Shown here one piece after another: positions 18,961 to 30,458 of a DNA stretch of 64,000 nt. The notes under the pieces were generated by a model. It had not been told where the DNA came from. It did no database searches and worked only from the letters and a program-made list of their open reading frames with translations. The position numbers and the translations under genes are program-made. The stretch's first letter is position 1. Each line of letters starts with the position of its first letter. The stretch is taken from the NCBI RefSeq assembly GCF_030445035.2, contig NC_080683.1, positions 118,839,225 through 118,903,224 on the forward strand. The letters run 5' to 3'. The stretch is from Dasypus novemcinctus (taxonomy: Eukaryota > Chordata > Mammalia > Cingulata > Dasypodidae).

Positions 18961-21778
18961 CAGGGACACCGGGTGGTCGCCCCACGCCGCGCGAGGGCCG
19001 CCCAGAGCCTTTCTAGCGCCTTGCTGGGGTAAAACCCCACTGGGCGCCCGACTAAGGACTTCTGTTCCGAGCCATAGAAGACTTCCTGCTGTGAAGAGCG
19101 AGTGGGTTTTATTTTAAAATTTTTTTCCTTTCTCCTCCCGGGTCGCTCACTAGCCTTTTTTTTTTTTTTTAAGGTTTTCTTGAGGGCTGGAAATTCGGAT
19201 ATATTTCCTCTTGCAGGAATTTGCAGAAGAGCACACTCTTTGCTTCCCTCTGCTACCCGCGCTGTCTTCCTCCACTTAGGCAATTGTTTTCTGTTGGTTG
19301 GTGTTTTTTTTTTTAATTACTTTCTTCCTCTCCTTCCTTTTTCAGGCTCTTGAGCATTTAGAAACGTGTACGTAACCATTTCTAAAACTTCAAAAATATT
19401 TACTTTTTGGAACACAGAACACGTTGCATTGTGGTTTGCGCCAACCCCCGCCTCTGCTGTCGTCCCTCCCCCCCCCCCCGCCCCCGCCCTCACCTGTGCA
19501 ATTACAGAGTCAGAGGCTTGGAAGACACTTGAAGGGGCTGCTTCCCATCAAAAAAAACACACAAAAAAACAGACTCCCAAATATTGGCCAACCCCAGCTC
19601 AAAAACTGCCAAATAGATTGTTTACTTCTCCTAGTTCTGCTGCAGTGTCTTGCGACAGGAGGAATTCTCTAGAAGGTCTAATCTAAATTGCCCCTGCAGC
19701 CCTTAAGGAAAGGTGCAGTCCCTGGCTCCACTGCCGATTGGGACATCCCGGAAAGGCCAGCTCCCCATCCCCCACCCTCACGGGGAAACAGCTCTGGACC
19801 CGCCTGGAGGAAGACAGCAGGCTTTATTCAGAGCCGTCGCTCCCGGAGCTTCCCAGGCGCCAAGGCACGTGGTTAGTACCTGGCGCTGCCACCGGGACAC
19901 ACCTGGTATAAAGGTGGAGACTCGCGCAGGGCCTGTGGCCTCACCGTGATGGGCGCCGCGGTCCGGAGGACGGACACCGAACCCATCCTGGAGGCATCTG
20001 GGAAGGCTTCCTGGGGGAGGTGGCAGGCGGAGAAGGCCGGCCACAGGCGGGAGGGGGTAGCCACCGCGGGCTCAGGGGTGCTGCAGAGGTGAGCGGACCG
20101 GAGCTTGAGAGGGCTGAGCCCCCTAGCCGAGGTATTTGGGTGGTACCCTGAAGACAATGGGAGGCCACCTGAGGCCTGGGAACCCCTGAGATAAGATGGG
20201 ACTTGGGGGTTAGGGTGCTCAGAACAGCCTTGTAGCGAAAGGACTGAGAAACGAGGCGGGGGGGGGGCAGCCCAGGGTGACGGGAAGCCCCCTCTAACCA
20301 GGTTGATACTGTGAACCCCGGCAGGGAGGTTTCTACCCCCTCCCCCTCCCCTTCCCCCCTCCACCCCTCATCCTAGGTGGAGGAGAAGCTGGGCGACAGG
20401 AGGCCTCTGCCTTCAGGGATAGAAGCAGTGGCTGGAAGGGACAGTGGCCAAATAGCCGGGGGGCCTGTGCTCCCTGGGGACACCCCCTTGGGGAGGCCTC
20501 CCTGACCATCCTGCCCAAACTGCGCGCCCCTTCTTGCTCGTGTCCCTGCTTTTGGCTTCTTCACGTCCTCCCTCCTGGACCCACACCGCACTGAGGGGTC
20601 CCCTTTGCAGTAGCAAAAGAGGGTGCTGGCTTGATTGGCTCCACCGGTGTGGGAAGGTCTGGATTGTTCTCTGAACAGGCTCATGAGCCAGGAAATGAAG
20701 GAATGCATGAATGAGTGAGTGAAACGTAGCCCAGGAGCCCAGGGACCCAAAGGCAGGACCCGACTGGGGGTTCAGGGAGGATCTGAAACGCAAGTCTGGC
20801 GGTTGACGAATCCAGCGGGGACAGAGGACAGCCGCGCCCCCTCCGCGTGGGGCCCCTTGGCCGTGGGCACGACAAGGGCGCAGGGAATTCCGTCAGGGAC
20901 GATGGCTCCCCGGGCGTTCCCAGCGCAAACCTGGGCTGCGGCAAGGCTGGCCACCTAGGCAGCTCCTAAACGAATTCTGAAGTGCCTGTGCCCGTGTGAG
21001 GTGGCGGCCAAGCTGCGTTCTGTCCTTGGCTTGACCCCCTTGTTCCCCTCACAGGCAGGCATGGCGCTCATCACTTTGGAAAGGAGGCCTCTGAGACCCC
21101 CAGAGGGAAAACATGAAACCAGAAACGTGGCTGCCTTCTTGGGGAGAGGAAGCCGAGGCAGGACGCACGGGCACCCCCGGGCTGCTCCCAGCCCTCTGCC
21201 CGCTTCCCGAGGCCTTGGCTCCTGGTCCTAACTCGGGAGAGAAGCTTTGCTCTCCTGCCCGAGCCCGCTGGCCACAGTGAGGCGGGACCCTCGGCTTGAG
21301 CACCGGCTGACAACAGCCTTGGTTTCTGCTTTTCTCCTCTTCCGCTTCTCCCTGCTTCGTGGTGCCTGTGATGGAAACCCCGACCCTTTGCTGTTCTGTA
21401 TGATAATCTGGGGCCTGGGTTTAGGATCTAAGAGCTTTGTGTGGACCTTAATGTAGCATCAGAACCTGTGGTTGATAAAGAGGGGTGACCTCACCCTCTC
21501 CAGAAGTTGACTCAATCGTGTCTTACGTAGAGTGTCTGTAAAAATAATATATGCATGTCATTTTAAACGTGCAGTTCTTGTTCTAATAAAATGTGAAATC
21601 ACTTGAAAGCATTACTAAGCTCATAAGTGTTTTCTCTCTTTTCGTGTTTTTGCATTGGATAAGAATGTCGCCATCACCAAGTGGGGGTCAATGAAATGTT
21701 TTTATGATAAAGGGGGATTTAAACTCGATGAGGTTGATACCATCTTCCTGGAGAAGCTGGTTGCGCTAAAGATCCCGG
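18961..21778. other. Unique non-coding DNA upstream of CITED2
   Basis: No gene or young repeat is seen. There are a T-run at 19158-19171 and a C-run near 19460. The segment 20485-20590 weakly resembles an L2 3' region ('GAGGCCTCCCTGACCATCCT'). A divergent non-coding transcript from the CITED2 CpG island is possible but nothing in the sequence proves one. Confidence 0.55.
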
Positions 21779-22217
21779 GACATTGGGAAGCAGACTTGGC
21801 CCAGTGGTTGGGGCGTCCGTCTACCACATGGGAGGTCCGCGGTTCAAACCTGGGCCTCCTTGACCTGTGTGGAGCTGGCCCATGCACAAGTGCTGATGCG
21901 TGCAAGGAGTGCCCTGCCACGCAGGGGTGTCCCCCACGTAGGGGAGCCCCACGCGCAAGGAGTGCACCCCGTAAGGAGAGCCGCCCAGCGCTAAAGAAAG
22001 TGCAGCCTGCCTAGGAATGGCGCCGCACACACGGAGAGCTGACACAGCAAGATGATGCAACAAAAAGAGACACAGATTCCTGTGCCACTGACAACAACAG
22101 AAGCGGACAAAGAAGACAACGCAGCAAAAAGACACAGAGAACAGACAACGGGGGGGGGGGGGGGGGGGCGGGGGGGAGAGAAATAAATAAATAATAAATC
22201 TTAAAAAAAAAAAAAGT
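21779..22217 (+). mobile_element. DAS-III tRNA-derived SINE, full length
   Basis: The head has pol III boxes 'TGGCCCAGTGGTTGGGGCG' (A box region) and 'GGTTCAAACCT' (B box). The long body follows ('GAATGGCGCCGCACACACGG', 'AACAACAGAAGCGGACAAAG') and then a G-rich stretch and an AAATAAATAA tail. A short duplication TCCCGGGA flanks it (21773-21780 and 22218-22225). The body holds a run of 19 G, one C and 7 G at 22150-22176. The spurious open frame across it is not a gene. Confidence 0.93.
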
Positions 22218-22429
22218 TCCCGGGATGTCACCCGGAACTCCTGGTTCAGTGGGCTGGGAGTTGGGCCCCAAGAGCTGTGTGTTTTTAAAAACTTTCCAGG
22301 TGGTTCCTATGCCCGGTCAGGTGTGCTAACCACAGCGTTAGTCTGTAGCTGGACAACTGGGCTTACCCTCCCAGAAACCCCGGGCATAGCACGAGCCTGG
22401 TTCTTGCTCATTCAGTCCTGGTCCCCTGG

Positions 22430-22740
22430 ATTGCTGCCCCACTTCGCCCATGATTGGAATTTTGCCCAACTTTGAAGATCGAGCTCAGATGACATCTCCT
22501 CTTTCAAGCCTTCCCTGATCCCCCAGATGGAAAGAACCCTGGCTCCCTTGGCACTCCCAGGACATCATTTTCCCATCTCCCTTCCTGAGTTAGTGTGGCT
22601 TGCCTTACGGTTATTGGAGCTTTCCCTTATGTAGTCTCCTCTGAAGAGGCAGGGGTGACTTGACATGCCCCACGGCGCTTCCCAAGTCCGTGCACATAGT
22701 GGGTCTCCACAAGTACTTGTCGTTCAGAGGGTCACCTCAT
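22430..22740 (+). repeat. L2 LINE 3' end relic
   Basis: 'CATCTCCTCTTTCAAGCCTT' followed by 'CCCTGATCCCCCAG', and further on 'GTGCACATAGTGGGTCTCC', keep the order of the L2 3' region. It is old and interrupted. Confidence 0.65.
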
Positions 22741-25117
22741 GTGAATGTTCATTCTAGGAATTTGATGCTTTGTTAGTCTACAACTTTAACAATGAACAAA
22801 GAACATTAGGGTTGGTTTTGAAGTTGGATGAGGTATTTTGGAAGGCAGAAGAATTCAGTGACCTTAATTAATTAGAGAAATGCTCTATCAAAAAAAAAAA
22901 GGATTGTATTCAATAGAAAGCACCACTGGGACAATAACAAATTACATGGGTATTGGATGGGAAATTATTGACTAGATATAACAAGTTAAGGAAAAAAAAC
23001 AACAACCCGTGGGTCATCTGAGCTATTGGTTGACCAGCAGGCAGCAATGGAATGTTGTTATGAAAAAGAAACAATGTGGAGTGTGTTAGCCCTGAGAATA
23101 TCACATGATGGAACTGGAAGGAATCCTCTTGCTACATTTGGCTCTTGGTAGAAATCATGGTTGGTTTTTAACTTTACATTTTTAGTAAGGGCTTACAGAA
23201 ACTAAAGAAGGCTCATTTAAAAAGAGGAAATACATTTTAAAGGGATGGGAAATGGGACTTATAATGGCTATTTAATCTGGAGAAGAAAAGGCTGCCAGGT
23301 GACTTGATACATATGTTCTGGTGTACACATAGGGAAACTAATATGGTGGATCCTTTCCAGATGTTTCCACCGAGGCAAAGAAAAAAGGAAAACATTTCTC
23401 AAAAGAGAGCTTTAGGTCAGTGGTTTTCAAATTGTATCCTGCAGACCTTGAATGCTTTCAACTTCACTTTCACGTGCTTTATGTATTAAGGGTTTCTTAT
23501 TTAAAAGTTATGAAAACAAATGCTTTGGTAATACATAAAACCATCGCGTTCTAGTTCTAGCAGGGACTTTAAAAAATAATCCTATCCAAACTCCCTCATT
23601 TTTCAGATGACAAGTCTGAGGTCCTCCGAGGTTAAGTGACTTGCTCATAAAGAGCTTCTTAAGCGTTGGGATTTTAAAACATCAGAACAGGTCATCAGAG
23701 AGGACCAAGTCTTTAGAAGGGGAACAGGATAGAGATGTGTTGATGGCTTAGATCAGCATTTCCCAGCTGGCATCTGATATTATAGGTGGGTGGTTTGCAG
23801 AAGGCAGAATCTGCATCCATTTCTACTTTTTTTAAAGTGGGAAGCAAAGTCATTGATTTGCCCAATTCAAAATGCAAGCTTGCGAATCTCCAAGTGTGTC
23901 TTCGAGAACGCTCAGAGCAGCTTGCAGACCTCCAATGAGCCTGCCGCCAACTCACCTTGATGGTCTGTAAGCCTTTACAACTTTGTGTTCAATTCTTACT
24001 CACCTATGAATTTTTTTAAAAAGATAAAAGACTTAAGTCTAATGATCCTGAATAAAATAAATCAGTGAGAAATGTAATTGGGGTAATTATTTTGCAAATG
24101 ACTCATGGTGATGTGTACCCCACCCAGAGGTGGTGTTGCTGTGGTGGAATTTCTTCTATAGCACAAACACATAACCTTAGGATTCAACAGTCCAGGCCAA
24201 AGAGATCAAACGGAGTGGTGACTACACCCAAAGTGGCTTCCAGTTTTTTTTAGAAATAAAGACTCAACAGCCATTTGCAATAATAATCTGAAACGATTCC
24301 TCATATCTCATTGTTTAGAAACAAAACCCCAACATTAAAAATCCCAGTTGATTTTTAAGTACTAAATGCAAGAATGAAAAACATCAGGGAGTGAAAGTAT
24401 TTTGTGTCAATTTCTGATATCAAAATATGTAGTTGTATTTTGATCTACATTTAAATATGTAATAAGTCCAACATCCAAAGAGGATATACTGTGAGTTTTG
24501 AATTTGCCAACAAATCATGCTTGTTTGAATTAATTCATTCAAAGGACACCATACACTAGAAGTTCACTACACAAGAAAAAAGTCTTCTTATATTTTTATG
24601 TAGTAAATATTACTAAAGCGTGGGTTGAAATAAACCCTAAAAAATTAACTTCGATAGTATATTTATTTAAAATATATTTTATTGGCACTCTCTTCTTTAT
24701 TATGCACCATACAAAACTTTGAAAAATGACCTCAAAATGCCTAAGTGGCCCATGAGATAATATATTATACTGAAAGAAGTTTACAGGGTAAGAATGTTGA
24801 AAAATGCTGGGTTAAGTCAGTGTTTCTCTAATACATCGGCCTCTTTCAAAAGAAAAAAATTCTTGAAGGCCTCCTATGTTTACTTAAATTATTTTTCTTC
24901 CACCTCTTCAGTATGTAAAAATGGGAAACAATATATACATCCTTATGTTTTATTCAGTGGTAATTCCAGAAGACATTTACAAAAATGTAAATAAACAAGT
25001 AATTTAATAAACACTAAACCTATTCAATTATGAAAGAATTTAACTACCTGATTTTAATTATTTAAATAAAACTACAGCACCAATAACATTGAGTTTAGCA
25101 ACATTTAAATGGCAGGT
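22741..25117. other. Non-coding AT-rich DNA with one MIR relic
   Basis: No gene is seen. An inverted MIR fragment lies at about 23590-23660 ('CTCATTTTTCAGATGACAAG', 'AGGTTAAGTGACTTGCTCA'). The segment around 24300-25080 is AT-rich and simple. Nothing else is recognised. Confidence 0.5.
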
Positions 25118-25645
25118 CTCAAAATTAAGTCACCCACTGTGGGCCCCAGAAAATCGTGTCCTCAGGGCTAATCCATTCCTGAGTGTATAAACCTATTGTA
25201 GGTGGGATCTTTTGATTAAATTACCTGAGTTAAGGGTCTTTGATTAGATCGTGGGACCCAGGGTGGGTCTTAATCCTCTTACTGGACTCCTTTATCAATG
25301 GAGGAATAAAAAGCCACAACTACAGAAGATGACTGCAGAGGCAGAGAGGAACCCAGAGCCGAGAGACAAGGGCCCCAGGAGCTGACATCAACAGAACCCA
25401 GATGCCGAGAGGAAGCCACTGAAACCAGAACCTGAAAGCAAGGCGGCTCAGAGGAGAGGGGGGAGATGTGTGGATACCATGTGCCTGACCTCCCACAGCT
25501 GCGGCTCAGGGAGAAAGCATTTCCTGATGGTGCCTTGATTTGGACATTTTCATGCCTCAAAACTGTCAGCTTCTAACCTACTAAATCCCCATTGTAAAAA
25601 CAACCCCTTTTCTAGTATATTGCTCCCACCAGCTTTTAGCCAACA
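25118..25645 (+). mobile_element. ERVL-MaLR-like LTR relic (MLT1/MST type)
   Basis: The order of motifs follows MaLR LTRs: 'CTGTGGGCCCCAGAAAATCG', 'GGGTGGGTCTTAATCC', 'GGTGCCTTGATTTGGACATT', 'GCCTCAAAACTGTCAG', then 'CCCCATTGTAAAAACAACCC'. No internal retroviral genes are attached, so it is a solo LTR relic. The 3' half also matches 53440-53690 in this window. Confidence 0.65.
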
Positions 25646-28592
25646 AAAATACCCCTCGTGGTGTGAATCTGGCATCAAAACTACAGAGTTCAATTTTCTA
25701 CCAAGGTCAGCCTGCAGAAACTACAGCGGGCCATGTAACGAAGCTTTGAATTGTCGTACAAACTTGTTTTCCTTGTACCCTGTCCCCATTTGGGCTTCGT
25801 AAAGCACGAATACATCACTTATCTGTTAAAGCCGTCTCCATTCTTTTCCCATTCTGCTCAGCATTTAAAGTAATGCTACTTAGCGCGACCACAATTGTCA
25901 TCACATACCTGAGTGTTGAAAGAAGGCCATTTGGATGATCTTTTAGTATGCTTCAATTAATTTACTAAAAATGATCAGCAAAATGAAAACATAAATTTGG
26001 AGAATTCCTGAAGAGAAAATTAGAGCCCCAAAGGATATTTGAAGTATGGCAAAGGATCTGTGAACTCTAGTTGAGTAAATGCTGGTTTCTGTGGTATCTG
26101 GTCTTCATTGTAATATATATCCTTTGGATCATGTAATTATCTATTATAATAAATAAGATGAATCAATGGCTTAGGCAAGGGAGTGAGTGGAGAGTTTAAG
26201 TGACTGGGAAGTCTGAAGGATAGTGGATTCCTTTTAAAAACATGAGTTTCTTCCTATCAAGTAAATACTGTATGTGACCCTCACAATTGTCTGTGAATTC
26301 ATTCTTTTTATTCTTTGCTGTATTTCCTCTTCCTTCCATTCATTCAATTGTCAACTCTGGAATTATCCTTAGGTGACCTCTTCCAATCACTACATAAGAG
26401 TGATGTGTATTAATATTTGTAGTTTAAATGGTTGTTTTCTGGAGTGCTTGTTTACAGCACTAATCTGTAGTGAGCAAGGGATTCTAAACTAATTTATGCA
26501 CAGCCCAGCTCTGGGGTCAGCGTTAGAGGCAACAGTGAGCGCTCTCAGAACTTTGAGATAAGAGTATCTTCTGTGCGCAGAATAATGGATTCTAAACAGG
26601 TACAAGGTAAGATCAGCATCTCTAGCAGTAAACCCCCGGCCTCCTGGCTCCCTGGGCTCCTGGGGAGGGAGTGGCACAAGAATGCCAGGCTGCAAGGGTG
26701 CCTCTCCTCCTGTAAATCAATGGTCCTTCCAGCCTCTTGCAGGTCTACTTAGGGTAAGAGCCGCTCGCGCTCTGGAAGGACGGAGCGGGGGACCAGCCTG
26801 GCCTGCGGTGGCATTCCCAAGGTGACTCCTCCATGGACCCATCTCCTCCCCTGTCATCTCTGGGCTGCAGCTGCAGCAGAGCTGCTGACATGGCTGGCAA
26901 TTCTGAGTGGGGGGCCTCCTGCTTACTCTGGCTCCTCAGGCCTGGTCGTCGTGTGCCATCTCACTGTGCTCTTGCTCCCGAGTGGGCCCCCCACGGGTGC
27001 TTCTTTAGCGTGCACTGCCCTGTGCTTCCCCCAAAGTCCTTCTCCCAGGTGTGGTTATGTCCCTATTTGTTTGACTCCCGGGTTGATGTCAGTCTGCCCT
27101 GACTGTAAGCCTATGATGGCGAGGACCCGGCTTCTAGGGTATCCAGCGTCCCCTCCTTGTACCGCCCCTGAAAGCAGTACCCACCCAGGGCAGGGGTCAT
27201 GACGCCAACATTCAAATCCCTGTAACCGTGGCATCAAGCCGGAGCTCTCATGCCAAGCCTCCACTTTCAGAAAACTGGAAATGCTTTCCAATCTTCTCGT
27301 CTGCCAGGCTGTGGAGCCTCTAAAACTTGTTTCCAGAAGTGTGACTCTATGCTACATCATTTAGAAAGGCCATTTATCAAATGAATTGTTTACTTTTTCA
27401 GGCTGTAGTTCCTTCACCACCTCCTCGAGGCTTCGAATCCTCTCCAGGAACTTGGGCTCCTGGGTGGGACCCTGCCCTCTGGGTTGTAATCGGGTCTGTG
27501 GATCTCTCCTGAAGCATCCTCAGGCAGGGGAGAGTTCTAGAAGGAGGCAGCTCTCTGCCTGGAGCTGGGGCCTGCCCCTACTCCCTTCTTGCCACACGTA
27601 GGAGGACGGCATCCAGGGGGCTGGCAGAAGGAACCCCCACTCTGTTCCCCAGACCCCAGTGTCCCCATGCTCCCGGTGCCATACCAGGAGCACCCTGAGG
27701 CTTTTCATGAAGTACTGAAGCTCTCCAGCATCACAGCGCCAGCAGAGTCCTTTGCGTAGTCTTTGCTGTTCAGCAGGGACACGTCCTGGAAAAGGAGGGA
27801 GACAAACTACTGAAGACAAGGAGGCCCAGAGAACATGGGCTAGACAGACTCCAGATCCACGGTCCCAGGGAAGGAAAAAGAAGATCCGGAAGACCAGGCA
27901 GAACCCACCAATGGGGACTCATCCCTCCTGCTCCGAGAGAGAACAGCCATTTCCATGCTCACCCTGTCCTCGCCGCCGTCGCCACAAGCCCCTGGGAGCG
28001 TGTCTGTGTCCTGACACACAGTATTGTGTTTATAACCCAGGTTGTATTGTGGTCTGCAGGACCCCCAAACTCATTCCCTTTCATCACATTTGGCTGTCAA
28101 AAGGACATTAATTCAGGGAAAACTAATTTTGATAAGTAAATTTATTCTCAGTAAATACATACAGTTTTGATAATAGATCAGAAACCATTTTATCTCTTTA
28201 AATATAAGCTAACATTAACTGGAGGCCAGAAACTGTGTTAGGATGTATGTATTTAGTGAAACAGCAGACTGGATTCATTGGCTTCAGGAAACTCTTTGGG
28301 TTTTCTGTAGAAGGACACTTTTGCCATTACTGAGTGTGCTTAGAGATTATAGTAGTTCATTGGGGCTCTCGTCTATGCCACGCTCTGCCACCACCTGATT
28401 ATCGACACTGGCCGTTCTCCGTTGGACCCCCTCCTTACCACAAAGAGGATACACCTGAGTCATGATGGTAAAGATTCATCCTATTTAATGCAGCTGAACT
28501 CCTAAAAGTGAAAGGGCCCAGACAGCGAGGGCCAGAAAATTTTCAATTTTCCTAACCCTTATCAAGTTATAAGCATCATCAAAAATCTTTGA
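25646..28592. other. Non-coding DNA, mostly unique
   Basis: No gene is established. The segment 25.8-26.4 kb is AT-rich and 26.6-28.0 kb is GC-balanced. A weak L2-like stretch lies near 27030-27130. Two exon-like segments on the minus strand (27785 to about 27700, and 27459-27394) are described as a finding. Confidence 0.5.
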
Positions 28593-28661
28593 GGAGGAGT
28601 GGATGTAGCTCAGTGCTTGAGCATCTGCTTCCCATGTACAAGGTCCTCCTAAAAAAAAATC
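28593..28661 (+). mobile_element. Short DAS SINE with lost B box
   Basis: 'GAGTGGATGTAGCTCAGTGC' and 'CTGCTTCCCATGTACAAGG' are the tRNA-like head of the short DAS family. The B-box text is deleted and the copy jumps to 'TCCTCCTAAAAAAAAA'. It abuts the 5' break of an L1. Confidence 0.8.
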
Positions 28662-30018
28662 GTTGGGGATGGGAAAACTGGATTCCCACATGGAAAAGAA
28701 TAAAGTTGTATCCCTACCTCACACTATATACAAACATGAACTCACAATGGACCAATAACCTATATAGAAGAGCTAAATCTGGGGAGTAGGATGTAGCTCA
28801 GTGGTCTGAGTGCCTGCATCCCATGTATGAGGTCCTGGGTTCAATCCCCAGTACCTCCTGAAAACAACAATAACAACAACAACGAAAACCTAAAACTCTT
28901 AAAAGAAAACATAGAAGTAAATCTTCATGACCTCAGACTTGGCAATGGAGTCTTAGATATAACACCAAAAAATATGAGTAACAAAAGAAACGAGGTAAAT
29001 TGAACTGCTTCAAAACTAAACACTTGTGCATCAAAGAACAATATCAAGGAAGTGAGAAGACAACCTACAGAATGGGAGAAAATAGTTGCATATTGTATAT
29101 CTGATAAGGATTTAACATTCAGAATATATAAAGTACTTCTACAACTTAACAATAAAAAGACAAACAACCCAATGAAGAAATGGGCAAAGGACTTGCAAGG
29201 ACATTTCTGAAGCTCATCACCATTAGTCATTAAGTAAATGCAAATGCAAATCAAAACCACAATGAGATACCACTTCACATCCTCTAGGATGGCCATTAAT
29301 TTGAAAACCACCACCACCACCCCAAAAAAGAAAATAACAGGTGTTGGGAGGATGTGGAGAAATTGGAACCTTCGTGTTTTGCTGGTGGGAATGTAAAATG
29401 GCGTAGCCGTTGTGGAAGAGTTTGGCAGTTCCTCAAGAAGTTAAACATAAAACTACCATATGACCCTGCAATTCCACTTTTAGGTATATGCCCTAAAGAA
29501 TTGAAAATAGAGACTCAAACAGATCCTTGTAAACCAAAGGTCACGAAAGTGCAATTCACAAGAGCCAAAACGTGGAAATAACCTGAGTTCATGACAAGAT
29601 GAACAGATCAACAAAATGTGGCGCATGCATACGGTGGAAGGCGGGATGTTCTGATGAATGCTACAACATGGATGGACCTTGGAAAACATTCTTCACAGTG
29701 AAATAAGCCAGACACTAAAGGACAGATAGTGTAGGATTCCACTTACATGAAATATGTGGAATGAGCAAATTCATAGAGATGGAAAGTAAATTAGAGGCTG
29801 CTGGGACTGGGGGGTTAGGAAATGGAGAGGTATTGTTTGATAGGTACAGAGTTTCTGTTTGGGGGGGATGAAAAAGTTTTGGTGCTGGAGGGTGGTAATG
29901 ATTACACAATAGGGTAAATGTATATAATTAATGCCTCTGAACTGTGAACTTAAAAGTGGTTGAAAAGGCAAGTTTTATCATTTATATATAACTACAATAA
30001 AATTAAATTTAAAAATTC
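28662..30018 (+). mobile_element. LINE-1 3' fragment (ORF2 end and 3' UTR), 5' truncated
   Basis: It starts with the L1 ORF2 end region ('CACACTATATACAAACATGA') and passes through 'TGCTGGTGGGAATGTAAAAT' and 'CCTGCAATTCCACTTTTAGG'. It ends in the older L1 3' UTR type ('GTTGAAAAGGCAAGTTTTAT') with an AT-rich end. It is interrupted by a SINE at 28777-28885. The family is different and older than the L1 at the left edge. It is not coding. Confidence 0.9.
28777..28885 (+). mobile_element. Short DAS tRNA-derived SINE nested in L1
   Basis: Head 'GGATGTAGCTCAGTGGTC', B box 'GGGTTCAATCCCC', end 'AGTACCTCCTGAAAACAAC' followed by (AAC)n. The tRNA-Ala-like fold is only partial and the copy sits inside L1, so it is a SINE and not a tRNA gene. 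Confidence 0.9.
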
Positions 30019-30159
30019 TTGAGGAGTTTATTTAGTAGTGGGTGCCCAAAATGTGAGTATAGCATAATGGAAGAGACTTCACAAGCCAATGCAAAAATGG
30101 GCCTGGCTATAGCCGCACCTTGAAGGCTGATGATGGCATTTTTGAAGAAGACTCTAGTG

Positions 30160-30440
30160 CTGTGGGAAACTGGCTTACCTGTTCCTTACTGTAAATGTTA
30201 CACCTGTTCTATTGCAGATGTTGCAGTTGTTCCCTATTATTGTAGATGATGTTGCAGTTGTAATAGCGAACAGCTGCTTGGTAGTTTCCAATAAATATGA
30301 GGTAGAAAGTAGGGACGAGGCTCTCAGTTACAGATGCTGGGAGTCCCCTGGTCCCACCTTCATCTCCTGTCTTGTGTCTTTCTCTTTGTGCTTTTACTCT
30401 GTAAGCTCGGCGTTGCCTTCCCTTCTAGCCAACCTATTGC
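30160..30440 (+). mobile_element. Endogenous betaretrovirus-like LTR relic
   Basis: About 280 bases ending directly before a retroviral primer-binding site. Possible start 'TGTGGGAAACTGG' at about 30160. AATAAA at 30290-30295 would be the LTR polyadenylation signal and the pyrimidine-rich 30370-30430 the U5. No viral genes follow; sequence after about 30480 looks like host DNA. The LTR start is uncertain. Confidence 0.6.
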
Positions 30441-30458
30441 TGGCGCCCAACGTAGGGC
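30441..30458 (+). other. Retroviral primer-binding site, tRNA-Lys type
   Basis: TGGCGCCCAACGTAGGGC matches the complement of the tRNA-Lys 3' end used by betaretroviruses at all but one position, and is followed by 'TCGAAGGGAAG', as expected of a 5' leader. It supports the LTR call just upstream. Confidence 0.8.

Noticed and set aside
28777-28860. Possible tRNA gene (A and B boxes present)
   Set aside because: It has a 5' extension, a poor acceptor stem and an (AAC)n tail, and sits nested inside an L1; it is one of many DAS SINE heads in the window.
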